Assembly (NCBI GenBank): GCA_963377175.1
Contig: CAUJNA010000491.1
Span: 1,118,072-1,182,071 of the forward strand
From: Effrenium voratum
Lineage: Eukaryota > Sar > Dinophyceae > Suessiales > Symbiodiniaceae
Direction of reading: 5' to 3'
Length of the DNA: 64,000 nucleotides
Of the stretch, positions 40,201 to 52,577 are shown piece by piece (positions within the stretch are counted from its first letter, which is position 1; each line of letters begins with the position of its first letter). The notes beneath the pieces were generated by a model. That model was given only the letters and a program-made list of their open reading frames with translations. It had not been told where the DNA came from and did no database searches. Both the position numbers and the translations under genes were made by a program.

Positions 40201-42060
40201 CTCCTCGTGCAGCGCATGTTAGTCACGAACATTTTGGCCTGCGCACTAAGGCATTCACTGTAGCGCGTATGCGGTGCGTGCTGTGCGGCGCGTTCCTCTC
40301 GGTTCTCCGCTTGCAGGCGCGTCACTGCGGCCGGGCGCTTCGGCTTCGGATCGGATCGGATCATTCCCGAAGGCAAGCACTGCTGTGTTGAACTGCTGAG
40401 GCTCTGGGTTTTGCTCTGGGTAGGTTTAGTAACCTCAGGCTGGGCTCAGGGCTTGTGGAGGGTGCTGTTCACGGGTTGGCCGCAAAGGATAGGGTTGAAT
40501 TGTGACGGGTGTCGCGTAAGTAGCATTAGCCTGGGTCTGGGTTTGAGGTGATGGGCAAGGGGAGGTGCACCTCTGCCAAGGTTCTTGCCATCAGAAATCG
40601 AATAGTGCGCATGGATAGCCGAGGGGCTCAAAGCAATGACTTCAATTTAACGCGTGCCATCCTTCCGAACCGAAACGAGTGCGCTCCTCTTTTTTTGCAA
40701 AAAAACATCTGCGGCGACTGCAGGCGAGTGGCCCACACCATGCGCTGTGGCGAGATCGGGCTTATCACCAGATCTGAGAACGCACAGCTGCCTGAGCTGA
40801 GGGCCAATGGCTGATGATTCAACAGCGCAACAGCGCAAAAGACTTCGCGAGGAAAAAATGGTCCAGACATTTGAGCCGTGCGCATTTTCTGCCCGTGCGT
40901 ACAAGATTTGAAGAGTACGAGGCTGACAAGTCCTTGGCGAGAGGAATGCTGCTGGCCGCCAATGTGGATCAGGTTCCCTCTGCGGCCTTTTGCACCAGTG
41001 GCACACAGCAACACGTCTGAGGCCAGGCACCGGCTTGAGTTTGAGGGTCTTGTCTGTCAGCATGAATTGCCTCACGGGCGAGCGGCTTGAAGCTGAACGG
41101 TGATTTTTGAGCTGGTGCTACCTGTACTTGGTGTACTGCTCTTGTACTGAAAGGCTGCCCTGCTAGATTCAGGGAGCTGCTCCGAAAGAGCCGCAAACCG
41201 CGAAAGGAAACAAGCGAATCGCGCAAAGCCTTCGCACGCGAACACGGAAATGCAATTCTGGTAGTCAGCGCCTCTTCTTGCGCGCCTGCCCTTTCGCAGA
41301 GCTTTCGCAAACCAACCTTTTGAGAACACTTTCGCGAGCCGGGAGCTTTCGCGATGCATTCGCCAAAGCAATTTCGGACACCGTTCGCAGCAAGATCGCG
41401 AGTTCTCGTTTGGGCGTTGCTCCCAGGATAATCTTTGTCAAGGTGCCCCTCGGAGAAAAAGTCCGTGGCATGGCGGGCAAGTGCCGGGCCCGTGCTGCCG
41501 AATGCCTCTGGTAGTGTCCACTCTGGCCACAGGGGGAACTTCTCCACTTCCTGGCCGAGCGGACGCAAGCGACTCGGCCGAAGGCCTCGGTCGAACTCAG
41601 CGAATCAGCGACTCAGGCAGTCGCGTGGCTAAGGGGCGTCTCATCATCCTGCATATCCAAGTCATCCAAGTCTCGCGATCGCGGCAGAAAATTGGAAGGC
41701 CTCCTCCTGCAGGCTGCTTTCCTGCTCTCGCTCCTGCTTCTGGAGAGCCCGTCGCAAATTCAAGACCTGCGCCAAAGGTCAACACTTGTGACTTTCAGAC
41801 TTGGAGTGACAGCGCCTCAGAGTTCAACAGCTGAACCTGCCGGCTAGTTGAAATCGTTGAAATCAAGGAGCAAGCCACCGAAGGTGGCCGGCCTGGCTCT
41901 CATGGACGTCCTGCAGCCTCTTCATGGCTGTTGCAAACTCCGAGGTGGCCGTGGAGCTGGTCCGATTCCCTTGTGGCCGAAGCACCAGCGAGCGTGAGGG
42001 CAATGCAGGGCAATGCAGGGCAATGCAGGGCACTAAGGGTTCGGCTTCGCAAGGCGCTTG
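40201..42060. other. mostly unassigned host DNA with a possible minus-strand exon
   Basis: Near 41760-41650 the minus strand encodes LNLRRALQKQ then EREQESSLQEEAF, a charged helical stretch that looks coding. A further charged frame lies at 41480-41265. I recognise no family and cannot connect exons. Confidence 0.3.
41997..42032. repeat. tandem repeat, 10-bp unit CAATGCAGGG
   Basis: Three exact copies plus partial copies lie at each end. Confidence 0.85.
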
Positions 42061-42065
42061 TGGTC

Positions 42066-43145
42066 CTAAGGCAGCTCCCCTTTAAACTTTGCAACTTGCA
42101 CTTTTGCTTTTGCAGCTTCGGTGCGATCTCCCCAATGGAGATCGCGTGCTGGGCCTGACGCAAAAATCGTGAACATGTTCTGGCACATGCGGTGATACGG
42201 CAAACGTGCCAGTTGAGGTTGTGGCTCGTCGCACATCGCGTCCTTAGACTGCTGCATGAGCCTTGGCAAGCTGTAGGTGTGCCACATGCCTAGGGGATTG
42301 ATCCGTGCTCCCTGGCCTCTCCACTTGAGAGGCTGTCCTAGATTGACATCCTACATGAGCCAAAAGCTGCGTGCCTGTTGAGGCCATGCATGTCAACTCC
42401 AGAGCAAGTGGGCGGGGGAACATGTCACGAGGGCAAACAGCAAACACGTAGCAACAGCGTAACAGCGTGTGCTTGGCTCGCAGCCTGAATCCCTGAGCCT
42501 CCTCTGCTGCAGTGATGTCGCACAAGACATCCTCACGAGTTGATCACCCGAACCCCCCAGGGCCCCCAGGGCTACAAGGCCTGCAAGGCTCCCAAGGACT
42601 CGCGTTTCCCAAGGGTCAAGCCGCGCCCCTGACCCCTCCTCGTCGCCCGGCACGATGGGACGACATCCGGTGACGCTCGCCTCCGTCTGGGCCAACCCGG
42701 CACACCCGAATTTCTCTGTTTCTTTACCCTGAAACAAACATAAGTCAAAGGCATGTCAAAGCATGCAGCTTCTAAAACGGTCTCTGCAAGGCGTGCCACG
42801 TCAAGCTGGATGTCGGGAACTTCCAGCTGCAGGGCAGCGCGAGGGATAATGCCTCTCGAGACAGCCAGATCCAATTCGATCTGAAGCACGGGCATTCGGC
42901 AAGTGTTTGGCTTTGGCACTTTCGCTGCTTTTCTTCCAGTGACCCCATGTCGCCGCTGTCTGTTGCAAGGGCAAAGCTGTCACAAGGCCAAATTGGAACT
43001 CAGGTGACAGGTGCGACCCAATTGGAGACACAGCTTTGACTCGAAAAGCGCGCAGTCCAAAGAACAAGGAAGCTGTGTCCACCAACGCTAGCAGTGAGTC
43101 CAAAATTGTTTGTTCATCATTCAGGGCAGACATGTGCAGCAACAA
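42066..43145 (-). CDS. unidentified minus-strand gene, several exons
   Basis: Three coding-looking stretches lie in order on the minus strand. One begins MSALNDEQTILDSLLALVD near 43130 and runs to LVTALPLQQ near 42955. One reads RMPVLQIELDLAVSRGIIPR and on to VLEAACFDMPL near 42900-42740. One near 42285-42070 contains LPYHRMCQNMFTIFASG. They have balanced composition and few low-complexity runs. The gaps between them would be introns. I do not recognise a family. It ends close to a tandem repeat and lies between the decayed copia element and the CCCH protein gene, all on the same strand. Confidence 0.4.
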
Positions 43146-43879
43146 CTTTCACATTTCCAACAGAAACCGCAAAGCTTTGCATCACTGAATGGAGAAGTCC
43201 AGGGTTGTCAGCCCAGCTGCCCAAAAAAAATAAACGCAAAGCCGCCCAGATCAGAAGTAGTCCGTCCAGGCAGCAGTCAGACCCTCAACCAATTGGCTTG
43301 CCGTGCAAACGGGTTGGTTGCGAGCTGCGGGCATTGAATGCCGCAGCGAATCCGCAGCCATCAGCGGGTCACAAAAAGAACAAGCGAGAACGAGCATGCA
43401 TGGTGTGCAGCCTCTGCCTGCCGTGGCCGGTTCGCAGGTTCGCGGGTCCCACATTCCGCGCAGCATTCTTTATGGAGACTTTGAACTCCTAGCGTCCCGG
43501 CCTTTCGCTGGCTGCAAGCAAAATGCGGAAAAAAAGCTTTCATTGTTGCGCCAGCTTTGTGCATTCTGCTGCTAGTACGATTCCACGAAATTGCAGCTTG
43601 TGCCTTCAAAGCTGCTTCAGAAACTCCCAAATGGCCCAATGAATGGTGCAGTGAGCTGTACGTCCGTACATCACACAGAGCCAGCGGGACCTAAGCAAGC
43701 CAAGAGAAATGTCCCATTCTCCGTCCCAATGGGTCTCTCAATGTCAAGTCTCCCGGTCCAATGCTGCCAAGGGAACTTTCCTGGGCTTTGTCCAAAGCTT
43801 TAAGCATAGCACGTCTCGGGTGCGGCCACGGCGCACGCGGCACATGCTGGCATCCGTGGCATACGCATGTCAAGCGAAA

Positions 43880-44540
43880 CCAAACAAAACACCACCGAGG
43901 GATGCGCTTCTGCTTCTTGCGGCGCTTCAGCTCCCCAGGTGGGCAGAGATGGCCTTGACCCGAGCCAAACACCGATCCCGTGATGTGGAAGAAGAAACGT
44001 GAAGGCTCCAAGGCACGGACAAAAGGTGCAAGCTTCGTGCCATCTGCAGCCATCAGTCTTAGCGAAGAAATACGCGCATGGCTTGCAGTTGCCAGCGCGA
44101 TGCTCCTGCCAAAGTTTGGGGCACTGTGACCCAAAGGGCCGACTGGCTTGACCCGAAGCCCCCAGTCCTGTGTCACACGCGCACACTGTCGCGAACACAG
44201 CCTTGCAGGTGCTGAAGCGGAACGTGTCCTGAATCAGCAACAGCCGCACACAGTGCCCGGACCGTTGGTTTAGGAAAAATCCAGGCGTGCAACCCGGGAG
44301 CCTTCTGCAAGGCGTTTTGTCGCCTTCAGCTTTGGTGTCCTTATCTCAGTGCATGTGAGTTCGTTCAACCTTGGCGCCGCACATGACGAGGCGCGTAATG
44401 AATGAACGTCCGTTTGACTGGTACGTGAAGATCGAAGCCCTGTGAGGCCTGCGGCGCGTCGGGCTTGCGCGTCCAAACATCCTGCGCCTCGGCCGCCTGG
44501 CCCGCTGCCTGGGCTGCTGCTGAGATCCTGGGACCAAAAC
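43880..44540 (-). CDS. CCCH-type zinc-finger protein
   Basis: One exon at about 44140-44019 encodes EHRAGNCKPCAYFFAKTDGC then RWHEACTFC. The next, at about 43955-43890, gives HLCPPGELKRRKKQKR. Joined by splicing they form a C-x9-C-x5-C-x3-H finger followed by a basic tail, a pattern common in dinoflagellate C3H proteins. An upstream exon near 44500-44385 ends in VKRTFIHYAP, which fits the segment before the finger in such proteins. CCCH fingers bind RNA, so a role in post-transcriptional control is likely by family. The finger's last ligand is supplied by the second exon. The start and the 3' end were not located. A frame continues past 43890, but its meaning is unclear. Confidence 0.72.
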
Positions 44541-44576
44541 ATTCAGGCAAATACGTACACACGTGAAAACATATAT

Positions 44577-44597
44577 GCAATATATATATATATATGT
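44577..44597. repeat. (AT)n microsatellite
   Basis: A run of alternating AT lies in a host intergenic or intronic region, followed by mixed sequence. Confidence 0.85.
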
Positions 44598-45019
44598 GCA
44601 CATGATACAAGGCAAACCAATGGCGAGCACCCGGCGCTGTCTGACACTGGCTCTGGTACGGCCGCGCGTCAGAAGGCAATCTGGGCGCGACGCACGGATT
44701 TCAAAAAAGGCTGTGGTTGATGCAATGCTGAGAGTCCCACGGGCTCAACAGCAAGTCCAGCTCTGTGATTTGCCTGAAGCAAACGGCTACGGCTAGACGC
44801 ACAGGCGCGAGACGCACACACGCTCTCACAACACTCAACACCCGCGCATCATGCGCACGCATAACACACCGCGCGCACACTCACGCCCTGCGGGGGGGCT
44901 CCTCAAAAGAAGGCTAGCAGTCCTTTTTCTCTCGCTCAGCATAAAGCCAGATTCAAAACTGGCAGGCACTTGCGGTTGATCAGGCCGCACATATCCCCAC
45001 TGCGCACCAGCCGGCATTA

Positions 45020-45105
45020 ACACAAACGGACAGACACGGACACAGACGCAGACACACACACAAACAGAGACACACGCGCAGACATAGACACACAAACGCA
45101 AACCC
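45020..45105. repeat. imperfect (CA)n / CAGACA-rich tract
   Basis: Purine-interrupted CA repeats (ACACGGACACAGACGCAGACACACAC and similar) produce Val/Cys-rich spurious ORFs on the minus strand. Confidence 0.8.
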
Positions 45106-45732
45106 AGACGCGATATCCAGGCAGTGAACCTATTGCTGCAGTTGACGAACTTTCTGGATGAGGCAGGAGAGGCTCGTCGTCCACTCTTCCAACAAGCTGC
45201 GCGCATCTGCACGCCCACTCAGGGCGACCATGTTGTCAAAAATGACTTCTTGACTGTCAACTCACTCTGCAGTGAAGGACGCATGGACATGTCACACTCA
45301 AACACGTAACGTTCGTTCAAGGTCAAAGCGCAACCTGGGCAGCAGCAATGATGTCAATCGGAGGGTTCAACGTACGATTGTCCATTTGTGCACAACTTCC
45401 ATCCCATATCCGCATCATTCATCTTGTGTGGGGAAAAAGGCCATGAAAACAGCTGAAGCAAAAACGAAGTATGAGTGAAGGTGCACAAATGTACTTGAGC
45501 CAGCGTGGCGTCCCAAAGGCAACGATACGTGAAACACCCATGAACAAGTACATGGAACAAATCGATGCACACTCGCGCCAACGGCTCCGCACTGAAACCA
45601 CCAAGTCGGCAAAAAATCATCACAACCTGAAGTGCAGAACATGGACCAAGCCCTAACTGCGAATCAAGACGCAAGTTAATCGAGGCATCTTCACGATGGC
45701 CAGCGTTGATCGGAGCTTCCACCGCTACAAAG

Positions 45733-46283
45733 TTACATAGCGGAGGGAACGTCTATAGGACCAGTATGGTGTAAAACGTGCCATAATTGCTGAACAAGAT
45801 CATGAACTGGTAGTTGCCCTAGTACGTTGGGAAGGCGGCCTTGGTGAGCTCGAATATCAATGCTCCAAGAACGGTGAGGAGGGGCGCCGCCCATGTCACA
45901 AAGAAAGACATAATGGGACGAGCCTTCTCCCAAGAGTACTTCTTGAGGATGCGCATGGAGATTGGAAGACGTTGGCTCGGAACGTGGCGGCATATAGCGC
46001 CGGTACCCGTCCAGCGCAGAGGGTCAGGTAGAGGAGAGTAGAGAAACTGGTAGGACAAATGATGCACACACGGGACGGAAAGTAGTGCTGGCGTAGTCAC
46101 CCAGGATCGTAAGGGAGCGGCAGTAGTTGTCATCGAAGGACCTGTCCAAGACTGTGAATGAGGCAGTTGTGCGTCATGTTTGGAAAGGAGCAACCCGACA
46201 CGAATCAGCAAGCCCTCGTCGACGGTCCTTACTACGTCCTCCGACTTCAGGGAATGTTCTTCTACCTCCACTTCATCAAGCAC
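45733..46283 (-). pseudogene. possible membrane-protein gene remnant
   Basis: On the minus strand a frame reads MRILKKYSWEKARPIMSFFV, a hydrophobic segment TWAAPLLTVLGALIFEL, and a TAG at about 45819. The same frame then continues GNYQFMILFSNYGTFYTILV to another TAG. A preceding segment in another frame (FDDNYCRSLTILGDYASTTF) also looks protein-like. This fits a decayed or intron-split transmembrane protein. I cannot name a family. Confidence 0.3.
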
Positions 46284-48517
46284 TGGAAGGAGATCTTGGG
46301 GACCTGGTTACATCAGAGGTTCCTTGCCCATCACATTTCGATCCTTTCGTCGCATCATTGATATCACGCGCTTTGCGCTGGAAGATCGCTTATTGTCTTA
46401 GAGACGCTGGCAATGCCGTCGGCCCCAGATGCAGGCTTTCCACATTGACGTTGACCTATCTTCAGACGAAATTTACGGCTCTTCGCCAAACGCTGGCACC
46501 TATCATCTACCATCTCATCATGTAGAAGGTGGTGAACTTTGGTCTTGAAGGGCTCAGTCATAAATGCTGTCAAGCGGAGTAGGTAGCAAAGCTGAACAGA
46601 AGGAAATGCCGCTGAAAGCAGTTCTCGCATGGTCTCAAAAGACGCGCCACTGTTGGACCTGAGACGGTAAAGTAGTTCAAATGCCCTATGTGCATTTGAA
46701 CGTCCCGGTCAGCCTCTTGCGAAGCGAAAAGAGGCAGATGGATCCACAGTGTGTTGAGCTGGGGCTTGAGCATGTCGAGCTAATTGCTTTCCAATGACCA
46801 AATGAGACAATCTGGCTGATGTACTTGAGAAGGAATGGCACAAAGCACCCAGCTAGTAATGACAAGCGGGTTCGTAGTAAGCTTGCTAGTGAAGAAGTCA
46901 AGAACTGGCATTTGCGCCAGCATGAATGTTTCCTGCTGAACACATCCCTTTCAGTGGCACCAACGTAGAACAGAACATGAGCTGGTGAGAGCCGAATGTA
47001 GACACAAAGTTGCTGAAAGTCAATCGGTTGTAGACACACAGTTCAGGTACCTGAGGCCGCATTCAAGAAATGCGCCGTCTCGAAGAACTCGAGTATGTAA
47101 GGACAGTCCTGGAGAACCAGTCGCTCAAGAAGACAAACCACACAGCTTGGCCTTGTAGTGTTGATGTCAATGCGCGGTTGGATTGCAATTGTGGGAACCC
47201 GGAAAAGGTCCAGAGTCGGATACTGGAAGTAAAGCCCGCACCAACGTCAACCCAAAGATACAAGCTCAACATGCGCCAAATGTGTCACACATGAAATTTC
47301 ATGAGGTTCAGATTGAGGCAGCAGTGAACTAGGGAACGCAAATGTTAAGTCGTAATGAAGGCACATTGTTGCGGAAACAGCTTCCTCACACAAGCCGCAA
47401 TGACGACATTCATACCACGTGGTGTAGAGCTGTAGGAACTACGCAACGGCACAAACAAGCAATGCAACAACAATGCAATCAGAAGCAGGGCAATCAAACA
47501 ACGCAGCTGAGATCTTTTCATAACCGTGATCTAGCATCTCAAGTTGCAAGGCAAGGTCTTGCGCTTGCCCGCTTTGGCCCCCAATTTGGTGACATATGCC
47601 GGTTCCACATCCCATTGACTGGCTGTCAGCGAATCAGCGATTCCCCTGGAATCTTCAAGCGAGCGAGCCGCCTTGACCTTCATGCGCTTGCGGCTCTGTC
47701 CCGAGACATGTTGCTGGCACCAGTTGGGAGCGGCTGCTGGTCCAGATGCCGTTGGGGCTTGTTTCTGGAACAGACGCAGAGATCAGACTGCTACAAGTAG
47801 AACTCTACGACTTCTTGAGAAGAAGATGCTTGAGCCGGGTCCGTGATGATGCGGCGACGTGGCTGCGGGCCTTTGAGCGAGGCAATGATCGAAGGCGACG
47901 AAGACAACTGCGATGAGGATGGGGGAGTAGTGTTGTACGATCGTCCATCCTTGGCAGCGGCGCTGACAGTTAAGGAATCAAGGAAGAGTATTATTAGCAT
48001 GGCGGGTTCTCCGTGTGGACCAGAAAAGGTAGTGACCTTAGTGGTTTGCTCATGCACGCAGGGGCCCCCAATTATGAGGGAAGCATGCGCTGGAATCAAG
48101 CTAGACGTTTTTTCTGACGCGGGTGGCAAGTTCAGCATGAAGCAACTGATGATTGCGTCGCAGTTTGTGGAAATGAGATAGCGGTGTCTCCGGCAGGGTT
48201 GGTGTTGGCATGGATCTCCGCCAAAAAGGGTGAGGACCTTCCTGGCCAAATGTTCGTGCGCTGGAGTTCGTTGCTTGCTTCCCCGACCTTGGCGCTGTTT
48301 GCGCCCAATGCTCCTGCACCTCCAGGCACTCCTGTGCCACAAGGTCAGTCTGTGTTCCGAGACAAGCAGGCAGTGCGTAGTTTGACTCCGTCAGAACAAG
48401 CGGCGTCAACGCCTGATACGAGGGAAATTGGCACTGCGGACTTGCAACTGAAGAACGTCAGGCAACTGAATTCAGGTCATCCACAAAGGACTTAGTAACT
48501 GGCTTTGACGGAGGCTT

Positions 48518-48626
48518 TTGGTTGACGTTGGAAGGGAAGCAAAAATTTATATTTTAGCAGTTAAGTGGGAATTTCCCACTAAACCACAATAAGCCAAAAT
48601 GTAAAGTGTTTCCCAACGACAACCAT
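48518..48626. repeat. dispersed hairpin repeat, copy B
   Basis: This is the partner of 1428-1540. The core reads TTTTAGCAGTTAAGTGGGAA, then TTCCCACTAAACCACAATAA. Arms AGTGGGAA/TTCCCACT pair perfectly. Compared with copy A the arm sequence differs on both sides in a compensating way. Confidence 0.65.
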
Positions 48627-49528
48627 GGAGGTTCGTGACATGGGAAGGATTCAGAGCTCGTGCAGAAGCGCTACTCTGGGGAACTACCTCCAAACTGAGG
48701 TGGCGGAGGAGGAGGCATCATGTTGATGGAGCTGTGGAACGGCCATGCGGGATCGTTCACGTAACCCATTATGCCAAGATCATATCTGAGATCACGTGGT
48801 GGATCCCGAGCCGACCGGCTCGGCGGAGACGAGCAGAGCGATGACGGGATCGAGATCGTTCACGGCCATCACGCCGGGGCATGACGAGTACCACTTTCAA
48901 AGACTAATCACAGACGTTGCAGAGCACCCGGTCAAATGCAAACTTAGACCAAGCACAACAAGTCAAGCAAATCAAGAGAAAATTCAATCATGCCAACTCA
49001 ACCAATCACAACACCAACTTCATCACGCGCGTCACACGTGCAAGTCGGCATGTCCGCAGAGGATGTAGACGAGCAAGAAGCTCGAGTCTCTTTTTTGTGG
49101 TTCACTTTATAATCTGAGGTGAACGCATCATCCACAAAGTTTTGAATAACGAGCCTGCAAGCACCTGCGTTCACTGAAAACGCCAAAGGCGTCCCGGGGT
49201 CGCACAATGGGAAAGCCCGAGGGTCCCGCGAGTAGGGTGTAACACACGTAAATTTCTCCCGCGGAGTAAATCGTCCGAGTGAGGCGGCCGAGCGGAGGCT
49301 TCCCTCTGGCTACAGCGGCTTGGGGAGGGGACCAAATGCAAAAGGACTTTCGGAAACATCGCAACTGTTGACGATGCCAACGGCTATGACCACGTCATCC
49401 AGGTGCACATCTTGCAGGTACAGGTGTCCACGTCTGGACGCCCTTCCCACCCTTGGCAATAGCTTCGTTGCGTGCAGTATGCTGCGCGCCCCTGCACAAA
49501 TCAACGGTGGCTCCTGGGTAGATCAGGA

Positions 49529-49635
49529 ACTCCGCACACACACATACACACATACACACATACACACAGACACGCACACGCGCACACGCGCATGACAGCT
49601 CACATCTCTCTCACACCCACACACACACTCACACT
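49529..49635. repeat. (CA)n / CATACA microsatellite
   Basis: ACACACATACACACATAC repeats grade into CACGCACACGCG and then CACACCCACACACACAC. Confidence 0.85.
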
Positions 49636-50806
49636 TTGCATCTCCATTGCTTGACGCTGCGCCTCTCGAATGTCCCATAGCGAAGCTCTGGAGACGGAGT
49701 GCGGAGTGCGGCCCGAGCCCTCAAACAACTTGGCTCGGCATCTCATTGCACGAGTCCGCCTCAACCCGTCTGAGAGCCATGCGCCACAAACTCCTGCGAT
49801 ACTTCCTGCTCAATGTTTGGCACACTGCATCTGTGCACGCTCACAGTTGCCCGCCTGACTTCCTGTTGCACGCTCACAGCTACCTGCTCCTGTCAGTCTC
49901 TCGCGCCAGAAGTCACCCGTGCAGCCAGCCCCAAGCTCTCCTTTGCCAGGTGCCTGCCCCATGTTCAAGTACACCTAAGCGGATTAGCGTCCGGCTGCCA
50001 CATTCCACATGCATCCACATGTCATATCCCCTGGCCCGGCTCGGCGCTGGGCAAAGTCTTGAAGCCTCACATCCAAACACTCGGGACCGACTCAAACCAA
50101 AGCTGTGCTCTCACGAAAGCGGCGGCAAAACTCTGCCAGGAAACTCTGGGTTGTACGGAAATGCCCCAGTGGCCAGCTCATTTCCGGGCAAGGAAACGTA
50201 CCTCCAAAGCAACCAAATGGTGTGGCACATTTCTGCCTCCTACGTGCCTAGAAGATGAGCTTGTGAATGGCCTAGCTTTAGAGGATAAAGGCGTCCGCCT
50301 GCGCGCTTGCAAAGCATGCGCAGCAGAGCAGCCTGTAACATTCGTAGCAATGCTCAAGCGGCCTGGCTGGCAGTTCGGAGCAGGATGGTGTCGCCGATGC
50401 TGCGGTGCTCGGATTCACCGTGGTGGGCGTGCTGGCTTCACCTGGATACTGCAACTTCTTCAAGCGATGGGACGCCCCTCAAAATCCAAAGTGCCGCGCT
50501 TGAGAACGATGTCTGCCCGAGAGTCCACCAAGCATTCTCCGTGTTGTGGGCCTTGCACAGAACTGAGGCAACTGCACGCATGCGTTTGTCAGATGCGCTG
50601 CGGCCAGAGCTGCTGCGAACATCCCATTTGGAAAACGCGGACTCGGGCCAACTGATAGCGACGGAACGGACTGCGCGGGTGCCCGAGGCCCTTCACTGAT
50701 TTGGACGACTCCTAAGCGAGTCTCAAACGAAGGCCCGCCTCACCAACGTTCACAGCCCCCCCCCCCCAATGCCAAATGCCGCAAGCGCAAGCGTCTGAGT
50801 GCTGCA

Positions 50807-51390
50807 AGCGCCTGGGTCCGTGCAAGCGGTCAGGAACCAAAGAGCCACAGTTGACATCAGCATGATGGCCGTGAGCACTGGAATCCAGGGGCTGACCTTG
50901 GAAAGCTCTTCAGATCCAAAGGCTGGGGCGGCTGGGGCGGCTGGGGATGCCGCATCCCAAAGGTATCGCCTCAGCAGGTAAAAAGTGGAATCTCTCCACG
51001 CTTCCGCGCCCGTGCCGTTGAAGCCCCGGAACGCTCGAATGGGCCATTCGAATGGGCCCCACGCGCGCACACGGAGAAGTAGAAAAGCGAGGGCCTGGAT
51101 TGCCAGATCTGATCCCTGGATATGACCGGATATCCATGTCCCGAGCTGAGGCTTGAGCACAAGCAAGCTACAGAAGGTGCAAAGCTGGAAGTGATAGTCC
51201 ATGTCCGGACCAGCAATGCACCTCAACGTCAGGGCGGAAGAGATCAAGCGACACGCTGCAAGATGTCCCTGACGAGCCAAAGGTGATGCCCAGCAATGGC
51301 CCAGCCATGGCCTATGCCTGGCCTGCCACCACAGAAGAAGCGGTTCCGTCCGCCCAGGTCTTGCCAAACCTGGCCAAAGTCTTCCTCGCC
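50807..51390 (-). CDS. zDHHC palmitoyltransferase, N-terminal half
   Basis: Three minus-strand exon pieces match the first half of zDHHC S-acyltransferases. VWQDLGGRNRFFCGG near 51370-51325 matches the pre-TM1 motif of plant and protist members. CIAGPDMDYHFQLCTFCSLL near 51220-51160 starts the first membrane span. SKVSPWIPVLTAIMLMSTVA near 50900-50840, followed by LWFLTACTDPG ending near 50810, is the second span with the family TDPG motif. After TDPG a GC donor (CCAGGCGCTT) would start an intron. The catalytic cysteine-rich DHHC domain should follow at lower coordinates, but I cannot find it in this window. The enzyme attaches palmitate to membrane-protein cysteines by family. The gene may be truncated here or have a long intron. 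Confidence is high for family membership and low for integrity. Confidence 0.68.
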
Positions 51391-52577
51391 CACGCCTTCT
51401 CGCCTTCTCGCCTTCTGACTCGGCATGCGATTTCTTGCGTCTTCAATAATCTTCATGCCTCGTAGACCCGGTGGCTTGGCGGATCCTGCGCTCAAGAACT
51501 TCCCAGTCTCAGTCTTCAGCTCAAGGCCGCGGCCGGGAGCAGCGTTGGCACCCGCGCCCTGCGCATCCGAAGACAAGCAACCGGGGATGGACGAAATCCT
51601 CTTGGGCAACGCCTAAGAAACCATGGAATGATGATTCCCTGGTAAATCCACAGAACCCCAAGGCATCCGAGACGCGCGCTGAGTCTGTGGGCCTCCGGAG
51701 AACCCCACAGTCAGCCGCGCCCTTGTGACAGCTACGCTGAGGACCCGGCGCTCCGGCAACTCCATCTCCATGGTCACCGGCTGTTCACTGTGTGTTGTAA
51801 CATGCATGCCGTCATATGCCTATGAGTCATATGCCGTGCAGTTGGAACATGTCTTTCTTTCAGCATGCCAGCTGAACGGGCTGTCGTCAGGAGAATTGTC
51901 ACATCACGAACAGCTGCATGCCTGGTATTGCTTTGGCTACCTGATTCTTGCGTGGCTTGCACCCCAGCCCTACCATGCCACATTCACTTGGGGCGCCCCT
52001 GCAGACTGAAGCAAACTGCCTGCCATCATGCCTCCGGTCCTAACACGATTCTCAAGGAATCCAACATGGCCAAACCTAGCAGTGCTTTTGCCGCAAAGCT
52101 CCCAGCACTTGAAGCACTTGGCCAACTTGGCCCGCTTGCCCAGCTTCGGGGCTCACTTGGGCGATGCGACCAAGTTGCCCTGCACAGAGCGCTCACCGAC
52201 CCGGCCGTGGAGCGTCGCCCCCATTGTCCAGCCTTCCAGTGCAGCATGTCCTTCCAAAGCGCCCGCGGCACCTTAGCTCAGGCATCGCAACAAATCCAAC
52301 AAATGAATTAACGATGGAGTGCACCGCAGTCCACTCTTGGACGGAAGGCAATTGCACCTCAGGGAGCCCCAAGTCAACACAGCTGCCCCAAATAGCTCGA
52401 GCCTCATCTTCCTTAAACCAGGCTGCCGAAGCAAAGATCCTGGCGGCAAACGCTAACATTCAGTGAGCATCGAGACAGCCGGGTCCCGTATCCCAGCGCA
52501 TCCAGGAACTCCAAGATTTGGAAAGGGTCCTCGCAATCTGGCGTTCCTCCCGAACAAGAAATCCAGATGCGCGCTCC

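Larger units (their letters stand above)
46284..50806. other. unassigned host DNA with repeats and doubtful frames
   Basis: Frames on both strands at 47791-48495 have ordinary composition, but neither strand shows motifs. Minus-strand stretches near 49540-49310 (FLIYPGATVDLCRG and HLYLQDVHLDDVVIAVG) look coding and may be exons of an unknown gene. A (CA)/(CATACA) tract lies at 49529-49630, and hairpin repeat copy B at 48518-48626. I searched for a DHHC motif downstream of the zDHHC fragment and found none. Confidence 0.35.

Noticed and set aside
47791..48495. Overlapping plus- and minus-strand frames of 100-180 codons
   Set aside because: Both are plausible by composition, neither has a recognisable motif, and the strand cannot be decided, so no gene is called.
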